DNA from: Pseudomonas gessardii
Lineage (GTDB): Bacteria; Pseudomonadota; Gammaproteobacteria; Pseudomonadales; Pseudomonadaceae
NCBI RefSeq assembly: GCF_001983165.1
Contig: NZ_MNPU01000040.1
Location: forward strand, 1-54,535
DNA: 54,535 nt
Direction: 5' to 3'
The notes under the pieces are model-generated. The model saw nothing but the letters and a program-made list of their open reading frames with translations, searched no databases and was not told the origin of the DNA. Below are positions 24,669 to 33,867 of this stretch, one piece after another. Both the position numbers and the translations under genes were made by a program. Position 1 is the first letter of the stretch. The number at the start of each line of letters is the position of its first letter.

Positions 24669-26151
24669 GGCGAACGCTCCGGCCCTTGGGCTCGTAGTCG
24701 ATGGTGATCTCATGGTCGAGGTGCAGCGCGACTTGTGCTGCCGGTGGCACGTACACGGCAGCAAAGGCTTCGCCATACAGCTTGTTGACCCACTCGCGGA
24801 TGTCGCTGACCCCGCCGCTGAGAATTGAATTCAGCGCGCTGTTGCCACTGCTACTGGTGACCCCGAGGGTACTGCCGCCTGAACTGATCACGCTGCTGTT
24901 GTTCCGCTCATCCCCGAGCAGGGCGGCGACACCGGCGCCGGCGGCAGTGATCAGGCTCTGGCTGCCGAGGTATTGCTGAGCGTTCGAGCGGCGCTCGCCA
25001 GCGATGCAAGGAATGCCATACGGATCGGACAGGTAACCGAGTCCGCCGCGGATCTTGTCGGTGTTTGAGCTCTGGGTGGTGGAGGCAGTGCGGCTGGCTA
25101 CTGCTTTCGGCTGAGGTACCGTGCGGATGGTGCCATCGGTAAACACAAAGGTGATTGACTCGACCTGTCCACGTACGCAAGACAGGGTCCAGTCACCGGA
25201 CGCGGTGCCGCTCATTACGGCACCCGCGACGTCTGGCAGGTCGATGCCGTTGGCGGTCAGGTTCTCAGGGCCGACCAGCACTTTGAAGGGATAGGGATCA
25301 TTCACAGTGCCGTCCACCGGGACGCGGCCGATCAGCGCGGTCATGGCGACTGAGCCCATCAATGTCGCGTTTTCGGGGATGGTGTAGACCGGCTTCGCCC
25401 CTTCGGTTCGGTCAACGGATCGCGTCAGGTCACGCTCACCCTTGGTGACTGCACGTAGCTGTTTCTGGCTGCGATCAATAGGATTGTCTTTCAAGCCTTC
25501 CAGTGAGTTGAAGGCGGTAGGCAGACTCAATGCGAGGGAGGAGGTCTTGGTTTTGCCTCGGGTGTCGGTGCCCGAAGCATCCGAGGGTTCAATCCACTGC
25601 AGCGCATCATTGGCAGGATGCTGTCCGTCAAACTGAGCACCGTCGCCAGGCTCGAGCCCCAATCCGATTGGCATATCCTTGCCTTTGCCGGTCAGCCCCG
25701 ACAACTGATCCTGCAATTGCGTGAGCAGGCCGCGAGCCTGACGACTGTCTTGTTCCGCTTTGAGTCGGGCCTCGTTGGCTTGGCGGCGGCCTTCGTCGAC
25801 CTGCTGGGTCACACTGCCAAGCGCGGTCTGGATACGCGAATCGACACTGTTTTCCCGCTCGCGTAGGCGGTTGTTTTCCGTCTGCAGTGAGTCATTGTGT
25901 TTCTTCAAACCGAGCATGTCGCTGCGCATGGCCTTCACCTGGCCGACCAGGGTGGCGACCGTGTCGCGTGGGGTATCGCCCGCAATGCCGAGCGACTTGG
26001 CTTGCTCGGCGGATAATTGAATATTGCCCTGATCAACTGGGTGCTCTGGAGAAGGTGTGCTGCCACCCGGGACCCAGGTTTTCAGGATGATCAGTACCAC
26101 GCCCAGCAGCGCAGCCGGTACCAGCCATTTGAGCAAGGCGTTAGCTTTCAT
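24631..26151 (-). CDS. TIGR03752 family ICE protein, TraB/VirB10-like
   Basis: A 506-residue protein with one N-terminal transmembrane helix (residues about 8-26), a coiled coil at about 75-150 rich in Gln, Arg and Glu, then a beta-rich C-terminal half with GERRSNAQQYLG and HLDHEITIDYEP. This is the arrangement of VirB10/TraB scaffold proteins that span both membranes. The ATG at 26151 overlaps the upstream gene by 11 bases. Confidence 0.87.
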   Translation of the reverse strand: MKANALLKWLVPAALLGVVLIILKTWVPGGSTPSPEHPVDQGNIQLSAEQAKSLGIAGDTPRDTVATLVGQVKAMRSDMLGLKKHNDSLQTENNRLRERENSVDSRIQTALGSVTQQVDEGRRQANEARLKAEQDSRQARGLLTQLQDQLSGLTGKGKDMPIGLGLEPGDGAQFDGQHPANDALQWIEPSDASGTDTRGKTKTSSLALSLPTAFNSLEGLKDNPIDRSQKQLRAVTKGERDLTRSVDRTEGAKPVYTIPENATLMGSVAMTALIGRVPVDGTVNDPYPFKVLVGPENLTANGIDLPDVAGAVMSGTASGDWTLSCVRGQVESITFVFTDGTIRTVPQPKAVASRTASTTQSSNTDKIRGGLGYLSDPYGIPCIAGERRSNAQQYLGSQSLITAAGAGVAALLGDERNNSSVISSGGSTLGVTSSSGNSALNSILSGGVSDIREWVNKLYGEAFAAVYVPPAAQVALHLDHEITIDYEPKGRSVRHEKDHASLPDLD

Positions 26152-26953
26152 CGTCAGCACCTCGCGCAACGGGCGGTAGCAGCACGGCTTGCTCGAGGCC
26201 GGCACCGCGGGTGACAAGGTAGGCGATCGTGGTGTCTTCAGCGCTGCCGACAGGCCCGAGGAAAGCATGCTGGAAGGCCGCGGCGAACAGCTTGGCCTGA
26301 AGTCGACGTGGATCGAGTTGCACCGTCTCTGAACCACGATTGCGCAATTTCACCGCCGTCACCCAGTAATCACCGAGTCGCCAGACGGCGATGGGTGTGC
26401 TGGACACGTTTTCGGTCGGCAGCAGGGTCGGCAGTTCGGTACGCAGCTTGAGCGGGACGCGGCGTACACCGGGCAGGGACTCCACGGTGCGCAGCGGCGC
26501 GTACAGGCTTTGCGCGGCGTAGCGCGTCAAAGCGACCGGGATCGGTGTGCGTTCTGGAACAGGGACGGTGCTAGATTCAGCCTCGGTAGCTTGCCCCTGA
26601 GCATTCTTGAGAATACGTACGGGCTCCAGCGGTTGATCGCCGGGAGTGGCCGCGATATCCAGGAGGATGATCTCGCCCGTCGTGACCGATTGCAGCTGCA
26701 GTCGGGTCGGTGCAATGGCTTCCGACGCTCGCAGGTACAGCGTGCCGCCGGTTGATTGCACACGCAGCTTGCCGGTCAGGGTTGAGGGCACACCGACGCG
26801 AACAGCCTCATCGATAAAGACCACTCGTTCCTGATTGATCACCAGCGGGACCGCGAGGGGGAGGCGTTCCCAGTGCATCAGCTCGACGGCCTGCGCTACA
26901 GCTCCCCATAGCATCAGTGCAACGGTGAGTCCCAGGGTAGAAATCCGCTTCAT
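26141..26953 (-). CDS. TIGR03749 (PFL_4704) family ICE protein, TraK-like
   Basis: The 270-residue exported protein has a signal peptide (residues 1-22, ending VAQA). The mature part is beta-rich and fits TraK/VirB9-like outer-membrane core components. Its start overlaps the preceding gene's stop by four bases, consistent with fixed stoichiometry in the core complex. Confidence 0.86.
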   Translation of the reverse strand: MKRISTLGLTVALMLWGAVAQAVELMHWERLPLAVPLVINQERVVFIDEAVRVGVPSTLTGKLRVQSTGGTLYLRASEAIAPTRLQLQSVTTGEIILLDIAATPGDQPLEPVRILKNAQGQATEAESSTVPVPERTPIPVALTRYAAQSLYAPLRTVESLPGVRRVPLKLRTELPTLLPTENVSSTPIAVWRLGDYWVTAVKLRNRGSETVQLDPRRLQAKLFAAAFQHAFLGPVGSAEDTTIAYLVTRGAGLEQAVLLPPVARGADDES

Positions 26954-27591
26954 GGCTCACCTCCAGGCAGGGAGATTTTTTGCGGAGTGCCCTGATAACA
27001 ATCCAGTGCCAGCCCCCACTTATTGCGTTCGGGGTCCAGATCAAAACGCACCACGCGCAATGGATACCGCACCACCACCCGTTTCACCGGTTCGGCGGCG
27101 TAATATTCATCGGCATTGAGATCGAGCTTGACCAGCCAGCTGTCGCGGTCGAGTTGCTTGACCCTGAGTTCCGGATCTTCGCTGTAGCCTCGGCCCAGAA
27201 TTTCGTAGACGCCACGCACCCGCTGGCGCAGCTCGCCGGCGGCCTTGCGGTACTCATAATCACCGTCGAGGAAGGCCTTGCAGGCGGGTGTCAGGTAGGA
27301 CTGCAAGCCATAGATGGCGCGGCGATAATCCTGCTCGCCATCCGAAGGCCAGCGGTTGAGTTGGCCAAAGATGTACAGGGCAAAGGCATAGACATTCTCT
27401 GGGGGGACATCCCACCACTTGCGAGTGCTGCCCGAGCGCAGATCCGGGGGGACATGCACCGTCAGATCGGTCGGTGCCGAGCGCCAGCCATACCAAAGTC
27501 CGGCACAGACCAGGGCCAGAATCACTACCGCCAGACGCAGGCTGAAGATGTGGGCGTGTTGGGCATCCACCTTGTTCCGAAAACGATTCAT
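26950..27591 (-). CDS. TIGR03746 (PFL_4703, DUF2895) family ICE protein, TraE/VirB8-like
   Basis: A 213-residue protein with a short cytoplasmic tail, one transmembrane helix (about 18-38) and a periplasmic domain, as in TraE/VirB8 proteins. The ATG at 27591 overlaps the upstream stop by four bases; the longer open frame to 27897 only runs into the previous gene. Confidence 0.87.
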   Translation of the reverse strand: MNRFRNKVDAQHAHIFSLRLAVVILALVCAGLWYGWRSAPTDLTVHVPPDLRSGSTRKWWDVPPENVYAFALYIFGQLNRWPSDGEQDYRRAIYGLQSYLTPACKAFLDGDYEYRKAAGELRQRVRGVYEILGRGYSEDPELRVKQLDRDSWLVKLDLNADEYYAAEPVKRVVVRYPLRVVRFDLDPERNKWGLALDCYQGTPQKISLPGGEP

Positions 27592-28001
27592 GGTTGCCAC
27601 CGGAACAGGGCAGGGCGCAGTCGACGCGAACGGCGAATCGTCCAGGCGCCGGAGTGGAGAATCAAACTTCCGCGCCCCAGGCGCCAACGGCTGGCGAGTA
27701 TCCATTCGAGCTTGCGGTACAACCAGGTCTCGGGGCGAGCCCGTTTGGCCCGACGCAAAAGCGTACCACCGGCAAATAACACCAGCGCCATGCTTGCGAT
27801 CATGCTGGTCGGCGCAACGGCAATAGACGAGGTGACGATCCCTAGAGGAACGCCCAGCAGCAGGCCAATGGCGGCGCCAGTGCCGAGAGCTACCCACATC
27901 TCATCATTGGTCAAACCGCGCAGTACGGCAGGATCGCGGTTGAGTCGCTCCGGCAGAAAGACCAAGGTGCCGTCGGCAAGGCGTTCGATAGTGTCGTTCA
28001 T
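27588..28001 (-). CDS. TIGR03750 (DUF3487) family ICE protein, TraL-like
   Basis: A 137-residue inner-membrane protein with two helices (about 39-60 and 64-82) after the conserved opening TLVFLPERLNRDPAVLRGLT. The DUF3487 family sits between the TIGR03745 and TIGR03746 genes in these operons and resembles TraL/VirB3. Confidence 0.87.
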   Translation of the reverse strand: MNDTIERLADGTLVFLPERLNRDPAVLRGLTNDEMWVALGTGAAIGLLLGVPLGIVTSSIAVAPTSMIASMALVLFAGGTLLRRAKRARPETWLYRKLEWILASRWRLGRGSLILHSGAWTIRRSRRLRPALFRWQP

Positions 28002-28008
28002 GTCGACC

Positions 28009-28380
28009 TCACAGAATCGCGGCGGCCTTGGTCAGGAACCAGATGATGATCACCACCAACAGGGCGCCGATGCCGACCACCGCGCCGAGGTCCTTCCAGG
28101 TCTTGCGCTGGTTCTGCACGTCGGCATAGACAGTTAGGGAATGCCAAGCCACCCCGAGAAAAGCGAGCAGGGCGATCAACAAACCGAGCAGGATGCCGCC
28201 GTCATAGGCGTAGTTTTTGATCGTCTCGATCAACCCGGAACCTTCACCACGCGAAGGAGCCTCCATGGTGGGAAGCTCGGCAAAAGCCAGGCTTGGGCCG
28301 AGCACCAACAGCAGGCCGATCAAGCGCTGGCTGGCACGATCACGCAGGTTGTTTTTTAGAGGGGTAAAGCACTTGAGCAT
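28009..28380 (-). CDS. TIGR03745 family ICE membrane protein, pilin-like
   Basis: This 123-residue protein has a signal peptide (residues 18-34, cut near AFAEL), then two hydrophobic helices (about 60-80 and 97-120). Size and layout match TraA/VirB2-type conjugative pilins. The ATG at 28380 gives the signal peptide a normal N-terminus; the longer opening up to 28710 would run through the adjacent gene. Confidence 0.84.
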   Translation of the reverse strand: MLKCFTPLKNNLRDRASQRLIGLLLVLGPSLAFAELPTMEAPSRGEGSGLIETIKNYAYDGGILLGLLIALLAFLGVAWHSLTVYADVQNQRKTWKDLGAVVGIGALLVVIIIWFLTKAAAIL

Positions 28381-28397
28381 GGCAGTGATCTCCTGGA

Positions 28398-28637
28398 TTA
28401 GGACAGCGTGAAGAACATCAGGACTAGTAGGGCGAGCAAAACACGTGCGGCGCTGCCGCCAAACGCGCCGAAGCGCACACTGCCGGTGGCCCAGCCCCGG
28501 TAAGCCGTCCACATCACCCAGGTGCACCAGAGCAAAGCCAGGACGAGAACCAGGGACAACCAGAGTGTCGAACTGCTCTGTGCCGAGAAACCGGAGGCGT
28601 TTTGGAACGCTGCGGTCTGAGCGTCGGTCATGCTCAT
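28398..28637 (-). CDS. TIGR03758 family ICE membrane protein
   Basis: A 79-residue protein with two hydrophobic segments (about 25-44 and 62-78). The start overlaps the RAQPRD-family stop by four bases. A small channel component of unknown detail, always found beside TIGR03745 in this class. Confidence 0.83.
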   Translation of the reverse strand: MSMTDAQTAAFQNASGFSAQSSSTLWLSLVLVLALLWCTWVMWTAYRGWATGSVRFGAFGGSAARVLLALLVLMFFTLS

Positions 28638-28969
28638 GGCGACGGTTCCACGGACGGGATGTCGAGGCGGTAATCGCCGACCAGCTCACCAGCGTCGTGA
28701 GGTTGAGCACGGGAGGGCGACAGATAGTTCTGCATTCCTTGGCGAATGCGTTGGATGTCCTGAGACAGGCGGGGATAGTCGAAGCGATAGCGTTCGTTTG
28801 GTTCGGAGGTCCTGGCTACCTTAGCTTGCGCCGCAAGGCGCTCAATAGTGTCGACCTGCTGCTGAACTAGGCTGAGCTGCTCGCGCTCATGAGCAGATGC
28901 GGCATAGCCGCCGCTATGGAACGTCATCAATATGAGCAGTAGGCAGATTCGGAAAAATGTAGTCGGCAT
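28634..28969 (-). CDS. RAQPRD-family ICE protein (TIGR01690)
   Basis: The 111-residue secreted protein has a signal peptide (residues 1-23) and helices with the family signature near residue 85: SPSRAQPHD, where most members have RAQPRD. The ATG at 28969 is preferred to one at 29005 because it places the signal peptide at the terminus. It starts the group of five small genes leading to the TraE-like gene. Confidence 0.85.
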   Translation of the reverse strand: MPTTFFRICLLLILMTFHSGGYAASAHEREQLSLVQQQVDTIERLAAQAKVARTSEPNERYRFDYPRLSQDIQRIRQGMQNYLSPSRAQPHDAGELVGDYRLDIPSVEPSP

Positions 28970-29268
28970 GTGGATAGCCCATTTGGAGATGGGGCCAGCA
29001 TTCAACTAACGTCCAGGACTCAGCAGTAAGAAACACGAAACACGCTGCGTCATTTTATTTCGATACAGTCTCTGATCGTGGAGCGAGTTCGAACACCGTA
29101 TCGAGAGCTACGAAACGCGGAAAAATGACACGATTGGACCGCAAGTACAGCATTGGTTACTCATGAAAAACGATTAGTAGCCGTTAACTTTTGATTCCGC
29201 TAACAGCATTGTTAGCGGGGCGCAGATAAGCGCGGACGAAATCAGTTAACGAAGAGTGATAGCAGAGA
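28970..29268. promoter_or_regulatory. Divergent intergenic region with a 9-bp dyad
   Basis: About 300 bases separate the RAQPRD gene (minus) from the membrane-protein gene (plus), so promoters in both directions are expected. CCGCTAACA (29197-29205) and TGTTAGCGG (29210-29218) form a perfect dyad with a four-base spacer, 50 bases before the plus-strand start, and may be an operator or hairpin. Confidence 0.45.
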
Positions 29269-29850
29269 GTGAACATCCAACAAGCAATTCGGCGGTACCG
29301 TATTCGACAGGCCGTGGGCTTCTCCTTGATGGTCTTCGGGGGGCTATTTTATTTGGTTTCATCGTTGATTTTTCTGCACCATCAAGCAGAGACTCTCGCG
29401 AGCACAAAATTTTTTGGGCATTTGGGAGGGGTTGTGCAAAATTTAGTAGCCGATGTTTACCAGGTCACATCACCCTACATCGGTTTTGTATGGGAGCACG
29501 CGCCTACCCTCAGCCAGGAAAACCCGCTCAGCTATGGAAATTTGCTGTTTTTCGGTTTGCTGGGTGTGATGATTATTGGAAAGCAAATTCTCCTTTCCGC
29601 TAGCCAACTCAAGAGGCGTGTTCAGGTTCAATTCGAACGTCTTGAGGAAGCTCAGTGGCGCAACTCGATGCAAAATGGAGCAGCCACCCAAGTCAACGCA
29701 AATCAGATCGGGCAGATCAATTTTTATCAGCAGTCTATGCCGCCGTCCCCTAGCGGTGATTGGTGGCAGCGGCCGTTGGGTATTGTTGGTTTGTCTATTA
29801 TTGGCGGTTATGTCGTCGCGATTTTGGCTAAATTCACCGGAATGGTTTAA
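29269..29850 (+). CDS. Membrane protein of unknown function inserted in the transfer operon
   Basis: The 193-residue protein starts at a GTG and has hydrophobic helices at about 15-37, 90-107 and 170-190. A polar stretch with VNANQIGQINFYQQS precedes the last helix. It is the only plus-strand gene between RAQPRD and TIGR03747 genes and is not part of the usual ICE set, so it is probably cargo. I cannot assign a role. Confidence 0.6.
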   Translation: MNIQQAIRRYRIRQAVGFSLMVFGGLFYLVSSLIFLHHQAETLASTKFFGHLGGVVQNLVADVYQVTSPYIGFVWEHAPTLSQENPLSYGNLLFFGLLGVMIIGKQILLSASQLKRRVQVQFERLEEAQWRNSMQNGAATQVNANQIGQINFYQQSMPPSPSGDWWQRPLGIVGLSIIGGYVVAILAKFTGMV

Positions 29851-29870
29851 CACGTCAGCGTTACATTTTA

Positions 29871-30602
29871 TTAAATGTATTTTTTAAACGTCGCCGCGGT
29901 GATGGCTGTCGTTATTCCGAGCATCATCGCGCAAGGCAAAAAGACGGCCATAGGATTGAGCGAAAAGGGCAGGGACAGATACATGATCCAGGGTACGAGC
30001 AGCAGGGGTATCACTGCTCGTTTAGCTCGGTGATAGACAAAACTGCTTTCTCGCCCGGCTCCAAACTTGCGCAGGTCGCGGCGCATCAAACCATCGACAA
30101 AACCGGTGAACGAGGCCAACAAAAATAGCGGTGTGGCCAGAGCCAAGATGGTTAGGCGCACTACGAAGGTAAAGGTCACATACACCGCCGCCAGTACGAA
30201 ATCCTCAATGCTCACGTAGAGCTGATTCGCCCAGCTCCAGAAGCCATTGCCCTGGCCCGAAACCCGCGCCTGCCGGGCAAAATCCTCAAAGCCAGTCTTG
30301 ACCAGCAGCCACTGATTGAGGAGCTCCAGCCACTGGACAATTGTTTTCCCAGGCTGTTGGATGAGAAGTGAAGCTTTGAAGTGCTCGCTGAGCCAGCCCA
30401 ACTCACTGGTTAGCATAGCCTGACTATGCCGCCAGCCCTGATCACCCCAGAACAGTAGCAGCCCGGCGAACTCGATGAGGATCGAGAACAGCAACGAGGC
30501 AATCAGCAAACCGATGATGCGCAGGACTAGGCTGATCGCCGAGATGATCAATCCCGGACGCTGGATCGGTTGTGGCGGCGTGTTCTGGGTGGAAGTCGCC
30601 AT
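29871..30602 (-). CDS. TIGR03747 family ICE membrane protein
   Basis: The 243-residue inner-membrane protein has about four hydrophobic segments (20-52, 133-165 and 198-235). It follows the TraD gene in the transfer operon, the position held by TIGR03747 in related elements. Confidence 0.84.
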   Translation of the reverse strand: MATSTQNTPPQPIQRPGLIISAISLVLRIIGLLIASLLFSILIEFAGLLLFWGDQGWRHSQAMLTSELGWLSEHFKASLLIQQPGKTIVQWLELLNQWLLVKTGFEDFARQARVSGQGNGFWSWANQLYVSIEDFVLAAVYVTFTFVVRLTILALATPLFLLASFTGFVDGLMRRDLRKFGAGRESSFVYHRAKRAVIPLLLVPWIMYLSLPFSLNPMAVFLPCAMMLGITTAITAATFKKYI

Positions 30603-30692
30603 AGTTCACCCCATTGCGCGCTGCAGAGTTGATGTGGGCAATACGTCTCCTGGATCGTTTTCTGCTGAATCGAAACCTGTTGTGGGGTAGGG

Positions 30693-32810
30693 CTACCCCA
30701 CCTGATCCAGATCGAAGTTGGTAGTTGGGCCGCCACCGCTTGCGCTCCACCATTGCCCCGCCTGCGCGTTATAGGCCGCCCGCATCCGTTGAGTGAGTTC
30801 CTGTAGGTCCTTGGGCATGGCGTCGACGTTGGAGGGTTTTGGCAACGGCATGCGGACTTTCCAGAGCTGCCCACCGGCCTGGAAGGAGAACATTTGCCCC
30901 TTGGGCAAACTGACGATATGAGCAGGCTCGATCAGCGGCACACTGGTGCTGCTGACACGGTCCTGGGAGGACGAGGTGAAGTCCGTGTTGGCGTCCGGAT
31001 CGGATGTGTCCGTCGCACCCGACATCAGGGTCTTGGTCAGCACGTTAACCTTGGGTAACTGCTGGGTGAGCAGTTCAGCGGTGGCGGTTTCGCGCACGCG
31101 GAGCATCTGCAGGGTGTTGAAGTTGCCAATCACCTGGCCAACTTTGGCGCGGTTGCCGATACGTGCTTCGATATCGCTGAGGGTCTGGGTGTAGGCGGTT
31201 ACCTGGATACCGGCGCCGCCACCCTTGTTGATCAGGGGGATGAACTCATCGCCCATCAATTCGTTGAACTCATCAGCGTGCAGGTTTATCGGCAGCTTGT
31301 CACTGCTGCTGCCTGATGGGGGCAGGCCGTGGTCAATGCCATGTTTGTAGATGTGGCCCGCGACCGAGACCAAATCAGCGAACATGGAGTTGCCCACAGC
31401 GGCTGCGACTTCGGCGTCGGTCAGCGCATCCAGGCCGACGTAAACGATGCCGCGTTTGCGAATGATCTGCATCCAGTCGAAGATTGGTCGCGGGTCATCT
31501 AGGTCGGTGTAGTTGGGGGCCAGCAGTTGGGCGGTCTTGCCGGTGGTGAGTTTCTCCAGCAGCGGCAGCAGCGAAGCAACGATTTTGTCGAAGTAGGTGC
31601 GGTCGTAACGTACTGCCGAGCGCAGTCCATCCAGCACCGGATCGAATACCCGTTTCACCGCCAGGTACTGTTCGATGGCCACCACACGCTTTTCGCGTCC
31701 CACCATATGCCGGGGAATGTTCTTCTCAGTGAGTTTGCCTTCCAGTTGGACGATCACTTCCCAGGCTTTCGGATCGGTCTTGGCGAAAAACTGCTGAGCG
31801 TATTCGATGAACAGCGCGTCTATATTGACCACATGTCGCTGGATCTGCAGGTAGTCTGGGCGCCGGCCCAACTCGATCAAAGCCCGGGCAATGATGTTGA
31901 CAAAGCGCCAGGCGAACTCGCGAAAGGCTGCGGAGTTGCCTTCGCCACTGAGTTGCCCAGCGATGCGCGATGCTACCTCCGAGATGCGCCCGAAACGTCC
32001 CACCGCGTTGTAACGCGCGGAGATCTCTGGCCAGCCTAGATGGAAAACATAGAATTCCTTTTCCCGACCGGCCCGTTTGGCTTCGACGTACATGCGTTTG
32101 AGCAGGTCGGCATCGCCCTTCGGATCGAAGACGATGACCACCTCATGTTCGACGCGGTGAATGTCCTGGGTGATGTACACCTCGGCGAGTCGCGTCTTGC
32201 CGACACGGGTAGTGCCCAGCACCAGGGTGTGTCCGACCCGTTCGCCCAGCGGCAGACTGACTTCCGTTTCGTTGGGCTCGACCCCATGCAACAGAGGCGA
32301 GCCACCGACTGGGGGTAAAGGGCGCAACGGATTGAAGGCACTGTCCCAGGCGGTGACACGGGCCAGTATCGAGAGCGGAAACGGTGCATGCTCCAGGCGC
32401 CGTTCGAGTTCACGGGCCAGCCGGTAGTGGGTCGGTTGGTCGACATAATGGGCGACCGCCGGATCCTGGGCCTCGACCAAGCGCTGGGTGTGCAGGCGGG
32501 TCCAGCGAAAGCCGCGACCCATGAACAAACGCTTACGACTGACCGGAATCTGCCGGCTGGTCAGCTCGTAGCGGGGCAGCCGGCGGATATTGCGCCGATA
32601 GCGCAACACCTCCCAGGCTTGTCGCAGGCGGATCAGGCCGAACAGGGTATAGGCCAGCGCCGCAACCTGCCCGATCTCGGGTGACAGGGCCACGGCCCAG
32701 GGCGAGTACACGCACAACACCGCGGCGGCGATGCAGATTGTTACGGTGTACAACTCGACCGCTGGCCGGAGCTTGGACTCCATCGCATGCTCGGCCATGA
32801 CCTGACTCAC
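30693..32810 (-). CDS. traD: TraD type IV coupling protein (SXT/TOL subfamily)
   Basis: This hexameric inner-membrane ATPase of 705 residues links the relaxosome to the mating channel. Two N-terminal helices (about 22-40 and 45-62) precede Walker A GTTRVGKT at residues 199-206; Walker B is HADEFNELMGDEFI. Its start overlaps the TIGR03765 stop by four bases. Confidence 0.93.
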   Translation of the reverse strand: MSQVMAEHAMESKLRPAVELYTVTICIAAAVLCVYSPWAVALSPEIGQVAALAYTLFGLIRLRQAWEVLRYRRNIRRLPRYELTSRQIPVSRKRLFMGRGFRWTRLHTQRLVEAQDPAVAHYVDQPTHYRLARELERRLEHAPFPLSILARVTAWDSAFNPLRPLPPVGGSPLLHGVEPNETEVSLPLGERVGHTLVLGTTRVGKTRLAEVYITQDIHRVEHEVVIVFDPKGDADLLKRMYVEAKRAGREKEFYVFHLGWPEISARYNAVGRFGRISEVASRIAGQLSGEGNSAAFREFAWRFVNIIARALIELGRRPDYLQIQRHVVNIDALFIEYAQQFFAKTDPKAWEVIVQLEGKLTEKNIPRHMVGREKRVVAIEQYLAVKRVFDPVLDGLRSAVRYDRTYFDKIVASLLPLLEKLTTGKTAQLLAPNYTDLDDPRPIFDWMQIIRKRGIVYVGLDALTDAEVAAAVGNSMFADLVSVAGHIYKHGIDHGLPPSGSSSDKLPINLHADEFNELMGDEFIPLINKGGGAGIQVTAYTQTLSDIEARIGNRAKVGQVIGNFNTLQMLRVRETATAELLTQQLPKVNVLTKTLMSGATDTSDPDANTDFTSSSQDRVSSTSVPLIEPAHIVSLPKGQMFSFQAGGQLWKVRMPLPKPSNVDAMPKDLQELTQRMRAAYNAQAGQWWSASGGGPTTNFDLDQVG

Positions 32811-33322
32811 TGTCCCAATGAGGTGGCGGTGATCAAGACGGGGTAGTGCAAAATCTGCAGGCGGGTGGCGATGTCGTTGCCGTTGACCGGCAGGATGGTG
32901 ATGTCTGGAGCGGCTGCGCGAATTCGGGCCAGGGCTTCAGTGTCGGCTACTTCGACGGCGAGGCCAGCCGCGCCCATTTCCTGCAGTTCAGCAGCGCGCT
33001 GACGCAGCCAAGTCAGCGACAGGGGATCGTCACCGACCAGAAAAAATGGCCGCAAGCCCGGCATGTTCAGGGCGCGATACGTGATCTGGCCGGGGCTCAA
33101 GTGGGGGCTACGGATGGGCAGTATCCAGGCTTCATCGGCAAACGTGGACAGGTCCGCATGCATGGCCCGATCAGGCTGGATCTTGTTGTTTATTAGCGGC
33201 CTGGCAACTTGAAAATGGTGTCGGGTGAAGTCGCTAGGCTGATCCCCGGCTACGGTCAGTTCCGGCTGGGCGAAAGATACCAAAAGCAGGATGAAATAAC
33301 AGGCGATGGGGATTCGCTTCAT
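32807..33322 (-). CDS. TIGR03765 (PFL_4695) family ICE protein
   Basis: The 171-residue exported protein has a signal peptide (residues 1-26) and a soluble domain with LVGDDPLSLTWLRQRAAEL. The ATG at 33322 overlaps the transglycosylase stop as ATGA; a longer opening to 33445 lacks a signal sequence at its terminus. Family function in mating is not established to my knowledge. Confidence 0.84.
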   Translation of the reverse strand: MKRIPIACYFILLLVSFAQPELTVAGDQPSDFTRHHFQVARPLINNKIQPDRAMHADLSTFADEAWILPIRSPHLSPGQITYRALNMPGLRPFFLVGDDPLSLTWLRQRAAELQEMGAAGLAVEVADTEALARIRAAAPDITILPVNGNDIATRLQILHYPVLITATSLGQ

Positions 33323-33867
33323 GGTGGTGTGCCCTGTTTGAAAGAAACCAGCAACCGTTCGAGTTGCCGGGAAAAGCCGGCGCGGTAACGCGCGGCCGGC
33401 GTTCCTCCTGCCGGGCGGTGATATCGGCCGGCAGCTGATACCCAATCACCGGTGGTGGCGTGATGCTCCTGCAACAGCGCGGCGGTCACGGCGAGATTTC
33501 GGTAAGGGTCAAGGGCTTCGCAGGGGCTGGAATAACGTTGCCCGTGGTAACCCAGGTTGGTTTGTCCAAGACCGACATCGACCCGCTTGGCGTCATGTCG
33601 CGCGAGCGCCTGAAGTAAGGCGTGACAGGCGGCCTGGCGAGTGGCGAAGCGGTAGGGTATTCCGGCGATGTTCAGGGTCCAGGGCCAGGGCAGCAATCGA
33701 CCACGGACGTGGATACCACTCTCCTGCAGGGCAATTGCGAATAGCACCATAGAAGGGATGTCGGCGTCATGCGCCGCCAATTGATAGGCCGGAGGCGGAA
33801 GTTGGTCGGCCTGGACGGCGAGCACCGTCAGCACCAGCGCAAGACCACTCAGTCGAGGCGTTGCCAT
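33319..33867 (-). CDS. Lytic transglycosylase-like (SLT) protein
   Basis: A 182-residue exported protein of the VirB1/PilT type that opens peptidoglycan for the mating channel. After a signal peptide (about 1-20) it has FAIALQESGIHVRG with the catalytic-type glutamate, and VDVGLGQTNLGYH, corresponding to the G-x-x-Q motif. It overlaps the TIGR03759 gene by 19 bases. Confidence 0.87.
   Translation of the reverse strand: MATPRLSGLALVLTVLAVQADQLPPPAYQLAAHDADIPSMVLFAIALQESGIHVRGRLLPWPWTLNIAGIPYRFATRQAACHALLQALARHDAKRVDVGLGQTNLGYHGQRYSSPCEALDPYRNLAVTAALLQEHHATTGDWVSAAGRYHRPAGGTPAARYRAGFSRQLERLLVSFKQGTPP

Noticed and set aside
26980..28137. A 385-codon open frame on the plus strand
   Set aside because: It lies antisense to three clearly assigned transfer genes that overlap by ATGA, and has no family resemblance; GC-rich codon use makes such long antisense frames common here.
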